In this document: positions 25,656 through 38,331 of the stretch, piece by piece
Layout of the letters: each line of letters starts with the position of its first letter
Numbering within the stretch: the first letter of the stretch is position 1
Assembly (NCBI GenBank): GCA_029706075.1
Contig: JAINUG010000110.1
Coordinates: 1,893,679 to 1,957,678 of the forward strand
DNA length: 64,000 bases
From: Aldrovandia affinis
Taxonomy: Eukaryota > Chordata > Actinopteri > Notacanthiformes > Halosauridae
Reading direction: 5' to 3'
Notes under the pieces: generated by a model
The model's database searches: none
What the model saw: the letters and a program-made list of their open reading frames with translations, nothing else
What the model was told of the DNA's origin: nothing
Translations under genes and position numbers: made by a program

Positions 25656-25673
25656 CTTTACAACCCCCTACAA

Positions 25674-25852
25674 CAGGGTTACTCAAATCTGGCCAGCAAA
25701 TCCAAATTTGGTTCTGGTTCTCTTTTCTCTCAGGTAGGTAATTGAAAAATTACTGAAAGGAGTGTCTTCACACCTGACTACCAGGTAAATGGAGGGTGGA
25801 GACACAGCAGTACTCAGCCCACTGCTGTATGGCCGCGATTTGAGTACCCCTG
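25674..25852 (+). mobile_element. hAT MITE with perfect 8-bp TSD
   Basis: The 179-bp element begins CAGGGTTACTCAAATC and ends GATTTGAGTACCCCTG. CCCTACAA lies on both sides (25666-25673 and 25853-25860). CAG...CTG ends and 8-bp duplications place it in hAT. It has no coding capacity. A truncated relative is at 12509-12672. Confidence 0.92.
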
Positions 25853-25860
25853 CCCTACAA

Positions 25861-28800
25861 CATTAAAGAGACATCAATATGGGAATTCAATTACACACAC
25901 AAAATTGATTTGTTTCCTTCCTTACCCAGTCACATAATGAAAAGATAAATACCAAAGCATTTGTTGTTGTTACACACAGCTTAGCTGACGAGGGGGCTTG
26001 ATACAGCATATAGCCCAACCAAGAGTAAACCACTATGTTTGGGGGATGTTTGCATCTATTAAAATACCCAAAGGAATATCACAGCAGATACAATAAATGG
26101 GTAGGGAAACATTAAAAGTATACTAAGCAAAAAGCAAAATATCTAAACATTGAACACAAAAGTTTAGAAAACAGGTGTACAAAACATGCAAACATTGGGA
26201 GAGACATTTTGAAGAGACATGTCAACAGCTGAAAGTGGCTCAGCGTATTAGCACCAATGGCAAGATGGCATCTTTCCTCCTTGACAGGTGAGCAAGGCTG
26301 GTTAGCATTTGCTAGGATAGCTATCAACTGTAACAAGCCTTCCTCGACATGTTTCTGCAGTTGCAATGCCTACGACGAAGCAGTGGCCAATCAAGCCTAG
26401 TGGGTCCGCGAATTACCGAATATCTAAATACCAGTATAGGAAATCTAGAATTAAATGTATTTATGGATGAATTTTGGAGTGCCGGCAGATGGCATACATA
26501 TTATTTTAATCCATCCCTTGAGCCTTGAACTGTGTAGCTGGTCAAGGTTTTGCACCGTCTAAACGTCTAAAAGAGGTTCATCTTTGCAAGACATGTAACA
26601 CAAGTACATGTAGTAACATGGTTTTTGGATTCAGACAAAGCTGAAAATCTCAACGCAGAGCAGCGTCAACCGATAGCATTTCCCTGCAAAATGAATAATG
26701 TAATTTTCCCCAATGCAATGACAAACAATTAAACATTCAGGATACTGTCTTCATAAATCACACTTGTTGTCTAAACTGTTACTTCTTGTGTGACACTTCA
26801 TCACTTTGACTGCAGATATAAGCTAAATGTAAAGTTTATTTAAATTCTCGCCATCACAGATAACAGATAACCCTGGTATCAGGACTGACACTCAATACAC
26901 CATTTAGAATACACTGTATACTGCAAAGGATAAGAGCCAGTGGGATAATTGAGCGGTTACAGGCTATATTCAATGATGCTTGAATGAACTCAATGATGTG
27001 TGTCCTGGAGAAACTTGATGATGTTTGGGATATTACTGTGTTATTTTTTTTTTTTAAATCAACAAGATTTGTTGATTTCAAACAGTGTGACTAACTGCAA
27101 CCCTTTTCAAATTAAAAGACAGCGTTTATTTAGTACAGGGCACACAGCTTCTGTATTTTTTTAAACTAGTCACTGTTAGTTAGAAGCTAGTTTCTCACAG
27201 TAAAACGTGAAAGAAAAAGGCACAAATGTATTAATTACCTATATCTTTGTGTGGCACTGTTAGCATTTTGACATACCAGTGATACTGCATGTTATCACAT
27301 TTGAATGCGTCAATGGAATGCACAGGCAGTCAGGTGAAAGGCAGCAGAATGAATACATTTGCCCATAAATTATGAAATATAACAGCAAAAAAATCTCCCC
27401 AGGCAGCCTAAAGACAAAAATTAGCCCAGTACTGTGTAAGCAAAGTACTAAAGGAAGAGTACAATGTGGACATTGGATGCTAACATGTATATCCAGCAAA
27501 GAATGTCCATTCCATATGCACCACACATACAGCTCAGGTATGGTTAAGTTACCCACTTATCTTCAAGTCCCTGCATTCAGTCAAGCATGGCAGCGCCGGG
27601 CATCTGATCGCCCGTTCAACTGTGCCGCCCATGAAGAGCCATCTACAAGTTACCACCGGGACCCATTTCAGTTAGCATTAATGAAGCAATACCCTCCACT
27701 ATCCCTGTGCTTTCCAGAGGGCACGGCTAGCATATGAAGGGTGAAATACACTCTTCCTTGAGGTTCAGTATAAATAGTCCGGATGGACACGTCTCCATGG
27801 CAACAAGCTATTCATACAGAGCATGCCATTTGAATGAAAAGGGCTGATTGACAACGCAGCCCCCCACCACCTCAATACACCCACCCCAATGCTCCTCATA
27901 CCTTCAACTTGTGAGTTTTCAATGTGAGAAAAACCCAAGAGACAGCCGAGTGTGTTTTGAGAAGGAAGCCTTCCACATGCTCCCCGGCTTCAGATAACGA
28001 CACTGTAGAAGGAGCTGAGGCCAGCGACAGCCTCCCTCTGCTGTAGTGCCCTCCCCAGATTCAAGTAGCATGCACGCTCTTTAAGGCGTTCTCTGAATCA
28101 CGACCAGAGAAGGTGCCCGACAATTAAGACTATCTGTCCGTGGCCATATCACATATTGGTGCGCTCTCTTATGTGGAGGACAATATGAAAAGCAACAGAC
28201 AATCTGCAATACAGTGTAAATGTGCACGGGGGGGCTGAGAATGAAATAGGACAACATGTAAAATGAGACTGATCTTCCACAGAGTATAAAATGAGAGAAA
28301 AACTACAAGAAAGTGTGGTTTTTTTTTTTAAAACGCATCGAATATTTTGGCCTAATCTTTTGTTCAAGGATGTTCTTTTTTCATTTGCACAAATAAAAAG
28401 ATCAATTACCCCAGCTTTCCTGACAGCTATTTGACTCTGACTTAGCGAGTAAGGTTTTCACGGTGGCAGCGTCCAATTACATACTTTTTCACTTCTTACA
28501 TGAAGTGCTCCTTGCTTTTGAGGCTCATTTATGCTATTACCAAAACATCCTATTGCCAAGTCAGCTGGACAGATCCAGGACTGAAAATGGTGTCCTTATT
28601 CTGTCACTCTTTACACAGAAGGGCTAGCCTGCCTTATTCTCGCAGAGAACTAGGTCAGGTGCTACCACAAAATAAACGGTGCATTTTCATAACTGTTCTA
28701 GGTTTTATTTTTTTGCGAATTGTGACTGAAGTGTCCCAAAAGCCTCCTAGTCCCCCTTGTTTGGTCTTACGTTTGAGGTGAGTTTTATGGCTCCCCATGA

Positions 28801-29817
28801 GCAGCAGAAGGGGCTGCTGGGAAACCGTGCTCACGGCTGACTGACGGCCCATCGGGCAGCTGAAGGCTCAGTCACAGTGAGGTGCCATGGATGCCCCCGC
28901 CCCCCCCGAGAATCCACCTCCAGGGGAACCTCTGTGTAAATGAATTCCAACTGCTGCATATTAGCTATTCCAGTCTGCCCTTTAAATGTGATACCTTTCT
29001 GTAAATCATGGTGCATCTTTAAGCTCTAACCCAAACAAGGCCCACATTTGTGTGCAAAATAGCCATTGGAGTGTTAGCTCTATGGAGTGGAGGAGCTCTG
29101 TGGAGGAACCAATTTATTTGGTGAATAAAGCCACCGTTTGGCTATTACCGCCACAATACAGATTCCACATTTCATGGCACTCCCTATGAACAGAGCATAT
29201 CTATAATTGTTGCACAGCTCTCTAAAAAGAAAACACCAGTGTACATCAATATTTCTTTGCTTAATGGACTGAGCTTGAATGAGTACAAATCCAGCAAAGC
29301 TCCCCTAATTGACCAGAGAGACAAACACAAAGCTCAAACACAGAGGGACTGCTGGAAGAAGGCAGAATACATTAGAGCTGCTCTGACTCGTGGTTTGTGT
29401 TAAAATGGAGGTTTCTCACTGATATCATTTCACAAAGATTTATGCAACAGCAAATCCATGGCAGTTCCCCTTGAAGAGCAAGAGGAGGTATTTCCAAATG
29501 AAAACGATGCTGGAGATCTACAAATGCCCTCCTTTTTAAGCGCCTGTGCACGTGCATGCCTATGCGCACCCGTGCATGTGCAGTGCCTTGACAAATATTG
29601 CCAGAGAACTCCCGTGTTTTGAAATATGAAAACAATTGAAGTGGATGCGGCACACAAAATTGCCTAATCAAATCTTCCGAAGCAGCAGCTGCTGCTCTCA
29701 CAAATTTGCATGCGCTTTAGCCCTCAGATCAGAGTTGACAAATATGTCTGTCTTGGACAGGATCAGGATAGAAGCATAATGGTTGCATTTGTTCCTATGG
29801 AGCGATATTAGTGCCAC
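25861..29817. other. Intronic, mostly unique-looking
   Basis: About 4 kb without recognised repeats apart from short homopolymers (T-run at 27044, T/A run at 28319). One RFX-like motif is listed separately. No host exon recognised. The 121-residue frame at 27372-27737 is not protein-like. Confidence 0.45.
27791..27804. promoter_or_regulatory. RFX X-box-like palindrome
   Basis: GTCTCCATGGCAAC matches GTNRCC-N2-RGYAAC except for T at the R of the left half-site. The TATAAATA at 27770 is probably coincidental. Confidence 0.35.
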
Positions 29818-30085
29818 CACAAATTGAATTTGAATTGCATCGTATTGAATTTGTAAGGTCTGAATTCAATTGAATTGTATGAAAAAATGTAATCTGTATT
29901 TCACAATATGAAGTTGAAACGAATGGTTTACTACATTCAACTTTTAAATATTGAATTTAAATGCACCTGAAAAAAGAATTCAAGAAAAACATGGGGTTTT
30001 TTCAATTCTGATTTCAAGTTAATTGGAAGTTACATTCAACTTCCAGAAACATTCAAATTCAGTTTTCAAATTCAGTTAACCAAAA
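29818..30085. repeat. AATTC/TTGAA-rich cryptically repetitive tract
   Basis: Dense GAATTGAAT, TTCAATTGAATT, ATTCAACTTT and ATTCAAATTCAG units with irregular spacing over about 270 bp. It looks like a decayed simple repeat or an element built from one. No borders are defined. Confidence 0.5.
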
Positions 30086-30910
30086 AAGGCAGTTTTCTGA
30101 CACATCTGGGCACTCAGCTAGGAAAAAGCAGAAGACAATGGGTTTAATCAAACTCCCTTCTAACCAATCACGCAGGAGAACGGGTGACCACCTGACCTAA
30201 GACGTTTGGGCAATAAGTAAATGCCTCTGCCAGTGGCAGTGTGAAATAGTACAACATGAATTGACTGTGCTTTAGTTTTTTAACCGATCGTGTTGGTGTT
30301 CCAGAATTAAATTGGGAGATTACTGTGGAGGAACCAATGTCTGGCCATCACATACACATTAAGAGCCAGGGTGGAAGTTAGATCAATCATAAATGTTAGT
30401 ATGTATGTAGCCAGGGCTGTAACATGACATACATATATATTTTTTTTTGCCAACCGCTAGCACCAGGTAAAGGAGGGATATGTAGTGGCCATAATTACAT
30501 ATACGTGTTTACATGTGACATACTGACTTTCTCAGCGATCATAGCTAACGTTGACTAGCCACTTAGCAGCCCAGGTCATTCTCTATCTTCACCTTGGCCT
30601 TGACCGTGGTGCAGAAACAGCAGGTCCCTGCATCTACTTAAACACACAGTGTATAATGAGGAGCCTTCCCTCACAGTGTGTGGGTGAACTCAAAGCAAAA
30701 CTAATCAAGGAGTACAGTATGCCTTGGCCAACATGACGGATTAAACAATAAATTAGGTGCCATTGCGGTGATAAAGTGATGTTTATCAATTGACGTGAAC
30801 GGTGTTTATGAACCTTGAATAAACGGCATATCGCCTGTCTCTAACTTTTCAGGGCCGCTTATCACAGCTCCACAGTAGGGTCCGGCTCGGGTGCATGCAG
30901 CTGTGCTTAC

Positions 30911-31024
30911 TCTTGACCGTGGCAGTCCTGGTGCAGTTGTAGAGGATGGCCAGCTCCCCAAATACCTTCCCGGGACCCATGGTGCACAGCTTCATGCTCT
31001 CCTTCGTCACCTCCACCTTTCCAT
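30911..31024 (-). CDS. prkg1: PRKG1 coding exon (cGMP phosphate-binding cassette of CNB-A)
   Basis: The next exon of the same gene, 114 bp on the minus strand. It follows a tttcag acceptor and ends before gtaagc. Its first two bases (AT) complete the G left by the preceding exon to give Asp, so the phases fit. It then encodes [19 protein letters not shown], then [18 protein letters not shown], and leaves one A that would start the Thr expected next in PKG I. FGELAIL...CTRTATV is the phosphate-binding cassette of cyclic-nucleotide domain A; the Glu of GEL and the Arg-Thr pair contact cGMP in known PKG structures. Compared with the human protein as I recall it, the visible change is Ser-Met for Gly-Val after VTKE, in a surface turn. 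A longer open frame covers the exon, but the parts outside the splice sites are intronic and do not resemble PKG. The following exon (TLVNVKLWAID...) was not found to the left. Confidence 0.95.
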
Positions 31025-31839
31025 CTGAAACAAAAAGGACATATTTACTGTTGATGCGAAGCCAATCGAATTGGTCACGACGGGCCAGAAATGTGATAGC
31101 TGCCTTCACCACATTATTCTTCTGAGCCGGCGAGTGCAGCGGCTATTGCTTTGGAATAAAAGTCTCATCTCATTACCCGAATCTACAACGGACATAGGCT
31201 TAAAAAAGCCCCAGCTCATTTCAAAAGATTTGCTGCTTTTGAAATGAAGGGCTGCTGGAGAAAAATGAGGCACCACGAAATGACAGCAGAGACATTAGTA
31301 AACCAGGTGCCTGCCATAAGCAACCTTAAACCTGCAAGCGTATGAGTGTTATCCATGGCAGAAAGAAGTACAGTGTCACTAATGTTTAGAATTTAGCCTG
31401 ATCAGCTTTACTGCGTCTGATCACAATTTGATTGGTGATTGATACTGTGTCATGATAATACTGGTTTGCCATGAAATGTGAATTCTACCAACTGTAGCTG
31501 CAATTGGTAGCAATAGTTCACAGGAGGACAAATACAGCATGAAAAAATTATTTCAATTTTCATTATTACCATTGCAATTTCCCCTGCATTGCTACTGGTC
31601 TGACATTTATGGCAGGACACATTTTTTAACCACAAATGCAAGTGGAATGCAATTTGTCATGTGTAGACGTGACAAAGAGCATGATTCCTTGTGTAAGCGA
31701 GAAGACAACTGTGACATAAAGACTGGCTTGTGCTACTGTTCCCCTTCCTCCATACCCTTTATCCACCCTTTAGGACTGTTCCATCACGCAGTGTAGCTTG
31801 CGAGACATAAGGACGTTCTAAACCTTACAAGATTGCTCC

Positions 31840-31859
31840 TCCTTCCTTCCTTCCTTCCT
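31840..31859. repeat. (CCTT)n microsatellite
   Basis: Five CCTT units. Confidence 0.9.
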
Positions 31860-34239
31860 ATTGTAGTGCTATGAAAAGTCTGTCCCGGCCTCCTTGACTC
31901 AAACAAACACAAAATGACACAAACCAGGCTCGTTGACACCACCAAATGGTATTTTTTTCAAAGGCTTTGAGCTTCCTGTTCCTTTCAAGAGAGGATGATA
32001 TGAAACGGAAATCAGACACAGGGAACCACGCATTGCTTAAAGGAAGAATTGTCTGCACCCTGAGTGACAGTGATTTTATTTTCTTACCGGGGTAGAGAAT
32101 CTCCAGCACACTGGAATAAACAATGCAAAGTTTGAATGAATTGAAATGAATTGGTTGTCCAAACAAATTGACTGGGATTGATCTATTCCTGTTTTTGTTC
32201 AAAACAAATCCAGTGTTTGTCTCATTTGTTTGTCTGGACTTCATTTGATATAAAAAATAATATTTTAGATTATTCTTATCATATATGGTTAATAATAGTA
32301 CACAGTACAAAGCTAGGTACCTAGGGCGCCAATACTGAAGAAGGACACTTAAACGTACTCCGTGATGAACCATAAATAAGCAAGCTCCGGCATCCTTGCG
32401 GCACTTCAGCCTCCTACACACCCAGAGTACTGGTGTCCTGTAAAAGGACTGAAAGCCAGGATATGTTTTTACACTCATAATAAGTGTCCCAGAAAAAAAC
32501 AAGCAGACTGCATTCCATTCTGATTCACTGCCGCACCCTCACCAGGGTTTGATCTTTTCAAGCTTTTACAGGAGGCGAGTCCATCGCAGAGCGGTCTCCT
32601 GAACCCATCCGCTGCATGCAAGAGCGGTTCAATGCCTGGGCCTGCTTGCTCTTTCCGTGTGTGTGCGCGCGGATTCTCTCTCCACTCCCCAACCCCCACC
32701 CTCACCCACACACATAGAATCAGAGGAGGAAATGGATGAATTACATGCAAGTACAAGAGATTACAACAAGGGGGCTGGGGGCTTGGGGGACGGGTGTTGT
32801 GTACGGTGCCACAATTCATTACCTTACTATGCACACATCTCACAAGCTGAAGCCTTTTATCGGTAAACAAGCAGGGAACCGAGGAACGCGGGAGAGGAAA
32901 TGAATCTGTCTTACTGGGGCGAGCATCAAACTGCCACTGCAGTGACAGAGCTGACGCATCGGTGGCCATGATAAGGGGTCCCATTAAAGGCTGATTACGA
33001 TATTAATCATCATAATAAATAAATAAATAAATAAATTGCCCTTTGTTCTTGATTCAGCGGCTGAGGGAAAGACACACTTTTTTCCTAATATGAGCACTTT
33101 CCGTCACAATTTTTTTAAACCTCCTTGAAATTATTTTTTTATTACCTTCATAAATGCACAGCATGCCTGTGTTCAGTTGAAATGGTCTGTTTCTGAGATG
33201 TAATGCATGACGCACTGTCATCTGAGTTTCCCCCCCATAATAGAGAGGGTGCAAAATAATAGATTCAATACAATGCTATCTGCAAAGGCATCGCTTTTAC
33301 TGTTCTTCAGAAGTGTCCTTCAAGAACAAGCACACTTCCACAATGCTATCTGGACACAGTTCAATGCGTGTTTCACTGCTAATATTTGCTTACAGCTTTC
33401 TGCCCTGCAATCAAACAGAAAATAATTTGTTCATCTGGAACAGCGGGATTACACACTTGTGTGAACATTCTTTAATTTGATTCATTTAAAATCAAAGTAA
33501 GAGCTGAAATGTATTCAGTCATTGAAATCCAGAGGACAAGATTGGAGGGTATTGGACAGTAAGTACGAGCGCTAGATCTCAAGCTGCAAGTCATGAGGGG
33601 GGATGAGGCGGATCATGAGATGCCTATGAAAAACAGGTCATATCCTTTCCATAGGATTCACATTCATCAAACTAAGCACTGCATTGGCTAGCAATGTGTA
33701 CACGCTGCTATTAAACGTACTCCAAGCCATTTTTGTTCCACCTGTCAGCATGTGATAGGCTACGCTTTAATAATAAATGGGTTGTGCTCTTCTCACTCTT
33801 ACAGGAAGTGCCTAATCAGAGGAAAGTACGGTCTGGATCAGAGCGAGCTTGCACATGTTGTACACCACTGCCACCTCTATTCAAATACAAGAACAGTGTT
33901 TCGCTTTGACAGAAGACAGGTCAGGTACTTAAATGTTTACAACCAGGTTTCCCTCGATGTAGTGCTTAGACACATCGACAAACACACAATCGATAAAATA
34001 GCAATGAATGCTAGACCGTTTTACATCAGGTGTCTTTTACAGGATGGAAAAAGTGATGTCATGTTCAGTTTAATTGGAAAGTATAAAACTGATCTTCTTG
34101 CAAGATGGTTAAGCTTTGTTTCTATAAGACAGCACTTTCTTATACTCTTTGATGTACACTGTGACAAATGTAGCTGGCGTAGAAAGGGCAAATCAAGGAG
34201 ATCAAGTACATTAATCTATGCATTTTACACTCTGTATTA
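31860..34239. other. Intronic stretch with several long anonymous reading frames
   Basis: Minus-strand frames of 214 residues (31858-32502) and 169 residues (32475-32984) and a plus-strand frame of 162 residues (33752-34240) occur here. None has a recognisable domain, biased codon use that I can see, or splice context matching prkg1. A short (AAAT)n run is at 33014-33036. I treat the frames as chance. Confidence 0.5.
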
Positions 34240-34900
34240 GGGTGTTTTTAAAAAATGAACTTGGGAATTCAAATTTGGAGAACCCACCATTTTGTGGCAT
34301 TTAATAAAAAAGTAATTCATGCAAATTTGGGTGAGAATTAGATAACATTTAGAGGTTGCTCAAGCATGTTGTAACTTTTGCCTTGTAAGTATAGAAGATT
34401 CTTTCCTCATTCCTGGATGTGGACCCTGCTGACTGGGAGCAGGACGAATCATTCTGCAAGGCACAATAGCAGGTTTCATCACTCAATGTTATCAATGATA
34501 ATGCAGAATGAGGGGTGTCACTTATTCAGTCCTTCACTACAAAAGCCAGGACAAAGGATGAGGAGCAGGTCCAGTACCTCCTTCATGTTGTTCAGGCGCA
34601 CAGAAAGGTACTCTCAAAGGCCTCAAACGCTGCTCTGCAGAAGTAATCTGTATTTTTGTGCACTGTACTGATTCTTATTCAGAAAATGATGGTTTTGGGC
34701 AAATAGTGTTGCATTTTTTCGTTATGGCGTATAATGTTGACATAGTGTAAAACTTTGGTGGCTTTGAGCAACCCCTAAAACGCAATGAATTCAGTTGAAG
34801 TTTTGCAAGTGTTCGTTTTTTTAAATTACCACATAAAATAATGAGTTCTGTGTTACTATCTTGTTTGATTACAATTTTCCCATATATTATAAAATCACCC
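34240..34900. mobile_element. Candidate long-inverted-repeat DNA element with TA flanks
   Basis: The left end GGGTGTTTTTAAAAA and right end TATAAAATCACCC are inverted and each is flanked by TA. Inside, ATTTAGAGGTTGCTCAAG (about 34347) pairs with CTTTGAGCAACCCCTAAAA (about 34762), so diverged arms of roughly 140 bp surround a 360-bp core. No transposase is seen. The superfamily is unknown; TA flanks would fit mariner-like or similar MITEs. Confidence 0.5.
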
Positions 34901-36258
34901 TACTGCGCATGTTATAGCATTACTTATTGAGGGATGATATTTTTGTATACAACTAATATATTAAGTTTAATGAGATGTTGCAAATACATGTTACAAATCA
35001 CATCAACGTTTGGGCAAAATAATATAATTTTTCCATTAATCTATGAATCAACGTATTTGTTGATGTTAAACTGCAGGTCAGGTAATCCACTTATTTACAA
35101 CTCATATAACAAATGTATTACAGATTTGATATATTTCATGTTTCATTTGCTATTAAATATCACACAATATCATTGGATTTAATACTTGCAATGCCCGTTT
35201 ACCTACATCAAAAACATTTCTGGGGAAACTCACAGAAACAGATAAGCATATAAAAATTCCAGCCCCTTTCCCAGTGCTACAACTGTCCTGGAAGGCAGTA
35301 GAAAGAATGCAGCTGTGCAATTTGTCTACGAAATTGCAAATTCAAGCAACCATAAAGCCAACTCAAGTAAGTTCTGAAAACTTGGTCTCAATTATAGGAA
35401 AAAGCAATGGAGGCCCAAGCAAATTCTGCCATGCATATAAAAAGGGCTAACTCTGCGTTAATCACTCTTATTAACAATGGGCCCTTGCTGTGCTGCTTTA
35501 TCTGTTCCTGTCTCCTGTTATCGTCCATCGTAAACATATTCTTAAACCACAGAGAATCTCCCATCCCCATCTGTTTCAACGGAGCTTGCAGATCGCTTGC
35601 TGGATAGGGGGAGGGGGAGCTTGTTTACGTGGGTGTACAGCTGCACCAGGCATCCAACGGACCTGTATTGTTCAAATCGGTGACCCACAGGAATGGATAA
35701 GTGGCAGGTGATAGGACAGATGGAGACTGTATTTACACACTCCGTCGCCTCTCTGCCGGCGCAGCTGGATGCGTCTCTGAAGTCTCCGCTGACAACTGTC
35801 ACTCACAGATACAGTCGGGGCCCTGACGGCCCCGTCAACAGAATGCCCGCACTCCAGGGTCACAGCTGCCTTGTGCCGGCAACATCTAAAACCGTCCGTC
35901 ATTCAACACAAATGCAGGGAGGTACACCCCCCCCCAACAAGGCCGCCATTAGGTATTCATCTGACATTTTAACCATCCTTCTTCTCTTCCTGTTCTTTTT
36001 CTTGGTTCAAACACAGACTCAGTTCAAGTTGTGTGCTGATATCGAATTTCATGAATTGCTTGAGCATAGGCGAGTCATCCGTTTCTAGTCATCAAGTTTT
36101 CATCCCTTGGCCAGTTCAATTAAGGTCAACCACATGTTAAACACCTGATGGCTGTCACTGTTTCTCAACACTCAGGGGCACACAGCCAGTCGTGTTATCC
36201 ATTATCATACAAGATACATTCCCCCTTCTAGGTGATGGTGGAATGTTGATGTGGAAGG
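34901..36258. other. Intronic, unique-looking
   Basis: 35580-35900 is relatively GC-rich (GGGGCCCTGACGGCCCC hairpin near 35818) with overlapping frames on both strands, none protein-like. A poly-C run is at about 35927. Otherwise nothing recognised. Confidence 0.4.
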
Positions 36259-36667
36259 TGTCAGTCTAGGCAGGGGGGATCGGGGTGAGTAATGGCCACG
36301 CCTACTGGCAGGGCAGCTAGGGCGCACAGCTGTGCAGAATTATCTAATCATACCTGTGTGCTTAAAACTGCTCTGCTCTCTTAGTAGGTGGCTGGAACAC
36401 GAAAGCTGAATGCTGGTGTGAGAGAGAACGGTGTCTGAAATTCCCAACTGAAAACTGTGTTCGAATGTATAATGTCTTACCCAAAGGCGCTTTTTGTTTA
36501 GTTCGTTATTTTGAATTGTTGTTTACTTTGTTAATTTATAAAGTTTCAGTTCTCTCCCTCTCTCCCTGTGGGAGGGATAATAAAAATCAGGTCTGCAAAC
36601 CGATAATTCCATTTCCTGCATCCTGCTGTTCTGTTCAAATCCTGATTGTGTCGCACGGCATGTGACA
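36259..36667 (+). mobile_element. Probable solo LTR (Ty3/gypsy-like)
   Basis: The 409 bp starts TGTCAG and ends GTGACA, giving a TGTCA/TGACA terminal inverted repeat. It contains GGCCACGCCTACTGGCAG, a CTCTCCCTCTCTCCC tract and an AATAAA signal at about 36579 followed by GCAAACCG. This layout is familiar from fish gypsy LTRs. No second LTR, primer-binding site or gag/pol frame lies nearby and no target duplication is evident, so it would be an old recombined LTR. Confidence 0.5.
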
Positions 36668-38329
36668 GTGTGATACTCCGGTTCAGGAATAACTCAATAT
36701 GGCAACCAATACTGTTTTATTATGAGCAAGATTGTGTGATCCAATACAACATGACCAAGTACAATGGCACTATGTTGTACAAGCATGCACTGTTACTCAG
36801 AGCCATTTTGCTCTTCCTGTAATATCTGGTTCTTAGTAACAATGTAAGCATATATTTGCACAATGAATTTGAATGTCTATCTGCTGCAGGTCCCTGATGT
36901 TGTATTACCATGTCTGCCAGTTACCAGTTAGTGCGATGGGAGCGTGTTTCAGACTCGCCCTAAACCTTTTATTGTTTAACTATACAGTGGATTTAAATAA
37001 AAACAAACATATGGAAAGGGCAACGGACCTAGCATCACAAAAGCCCAAAGCTAACCAAGTGTAGAGCCGTTTAATGTCAACAATAACTTTTAGGCCCATC
37101 AACATTAGTTCAAATTTGCAGTGGTCATTGTGATACCAGCCTAGGCTTAGTCTAGTTTAGACTAACTGGACTAACTCTCTGGCAACATTTTCTATTTGGC
37201 CACGCTGAGTTAATGTTTCCTTTGCTTTTCCAATGGTATTATTTTGTATGAGAGATATCGCAAGGTCATCGTCAGGGTAGGTTGAGCACCCCTGTCACTC
37301 CTCTTGTGCACCTGGAGTCAATGTACGGTATGGACAGCCACATGCAAATCTCTGGAGACACATTTGTCTATTATCTCACGCAAGGAAGCCAGCTGCGATC
37401 GACCTGACCTCCAGTGTTTCCCTACTCCGGCAAAGGTACAGTATACACAGGCAACAATTCAGTGACACCCCCTGCAGTCCTCCAGCATTTCAGGCAGATT
37501 CTTCTGAATGGCATTTAAATGCCAGACGTTTAAATGTCAAACATTTCAAATGTTACGTTTCTTTATCTGTTTATTTATTTATGTTTGAATAGGCCAGGAG
37601 AAAGTGATTAAACTTTCAAAGATGCCATAATTACCTGGTTACCACTGCAAGATGTTGCTGCTTTTCACAAGCGAAAAACAAACCCCTACACTCAATGCCT
37701 CATTTTCCCACATAAACACTTTTTCTTTCTTTTCTCATGCAGGAAGGTGAAGGGGGCATTTCTAGTTTTCTGCGGGAGACCTGAAAACATGGTGTGCCCA
37801 CGAGCACCTACTCTTCTTTACTCAATGTAATATCTGCTGTATCCATACCATATTACCCATGTGAGATTGTACTACTCATCTTTGCTGAAGGGTGATTGGC
37901 ACACATTTTATCCAGGCCTTAAAGCAAATATAGAATAAGAGGAAGAGATGAATATGTTTCCAAGCACATTTTGCAAAAAAACATACATAATAAATTCCGG
38001 GGATATATACCAATAAATGAGTTGGGATTTATACACATGGGGTTTAGACAAAAGACAACATATGGGTAACATTTTCAAAATATATGTATGTATTGTTTTT
38101 AATACATTTTAAAACCTCATTGTTTTTTCCTTTCTCTTTAACAAAAAATCAAGCAATAATAACACAAGAAATCCCCAAAAGTCAGATTTTAGGCCTATAT
38201 GTCTGATATCATCCATACCTCTCTTGTACTAAGCTATTCTCCATGGTTTTATTGTTAGCAATCTTGATATGCTTCCAAAATATATGTATGCATGATATAA
38301 TGCTGAAATCTATGTAGTCTATTTATATT
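36668..38329. other. Intronic, nothing recognised
   Basis: AT-rich sequence. A small palindromic patch (CTAGTTTAGACTAAC, about 37151) is the only structure noted. Confidence 0.5.
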
Positions 38330-38331
38330 TA

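Noticed and set aside
31025-31112. N-terminal extension of the PKG exon ([12 protein letters not shown]...)
   Set aside because: A tttcag acceptor lies exactly at the PKG homology border and the preceding residues do not match any PKG. It is intron translated in frame.
32475-32984. 169-residue minus-strand frame
   Set aside because: Composition is irregular (Pro/Cys/His runs from a CA/CCC-rich stretch) and it shows no family similarity.
33752-34240. 162-residue plus-strand frame as a possible gene
   Set aside because: No domain, signal or repeat that I recognise, and no promoter or splice context. A frame of this length is expected about once in a window of this size. It ends exactly at the border of the 34240 element, which is probably coincidence.
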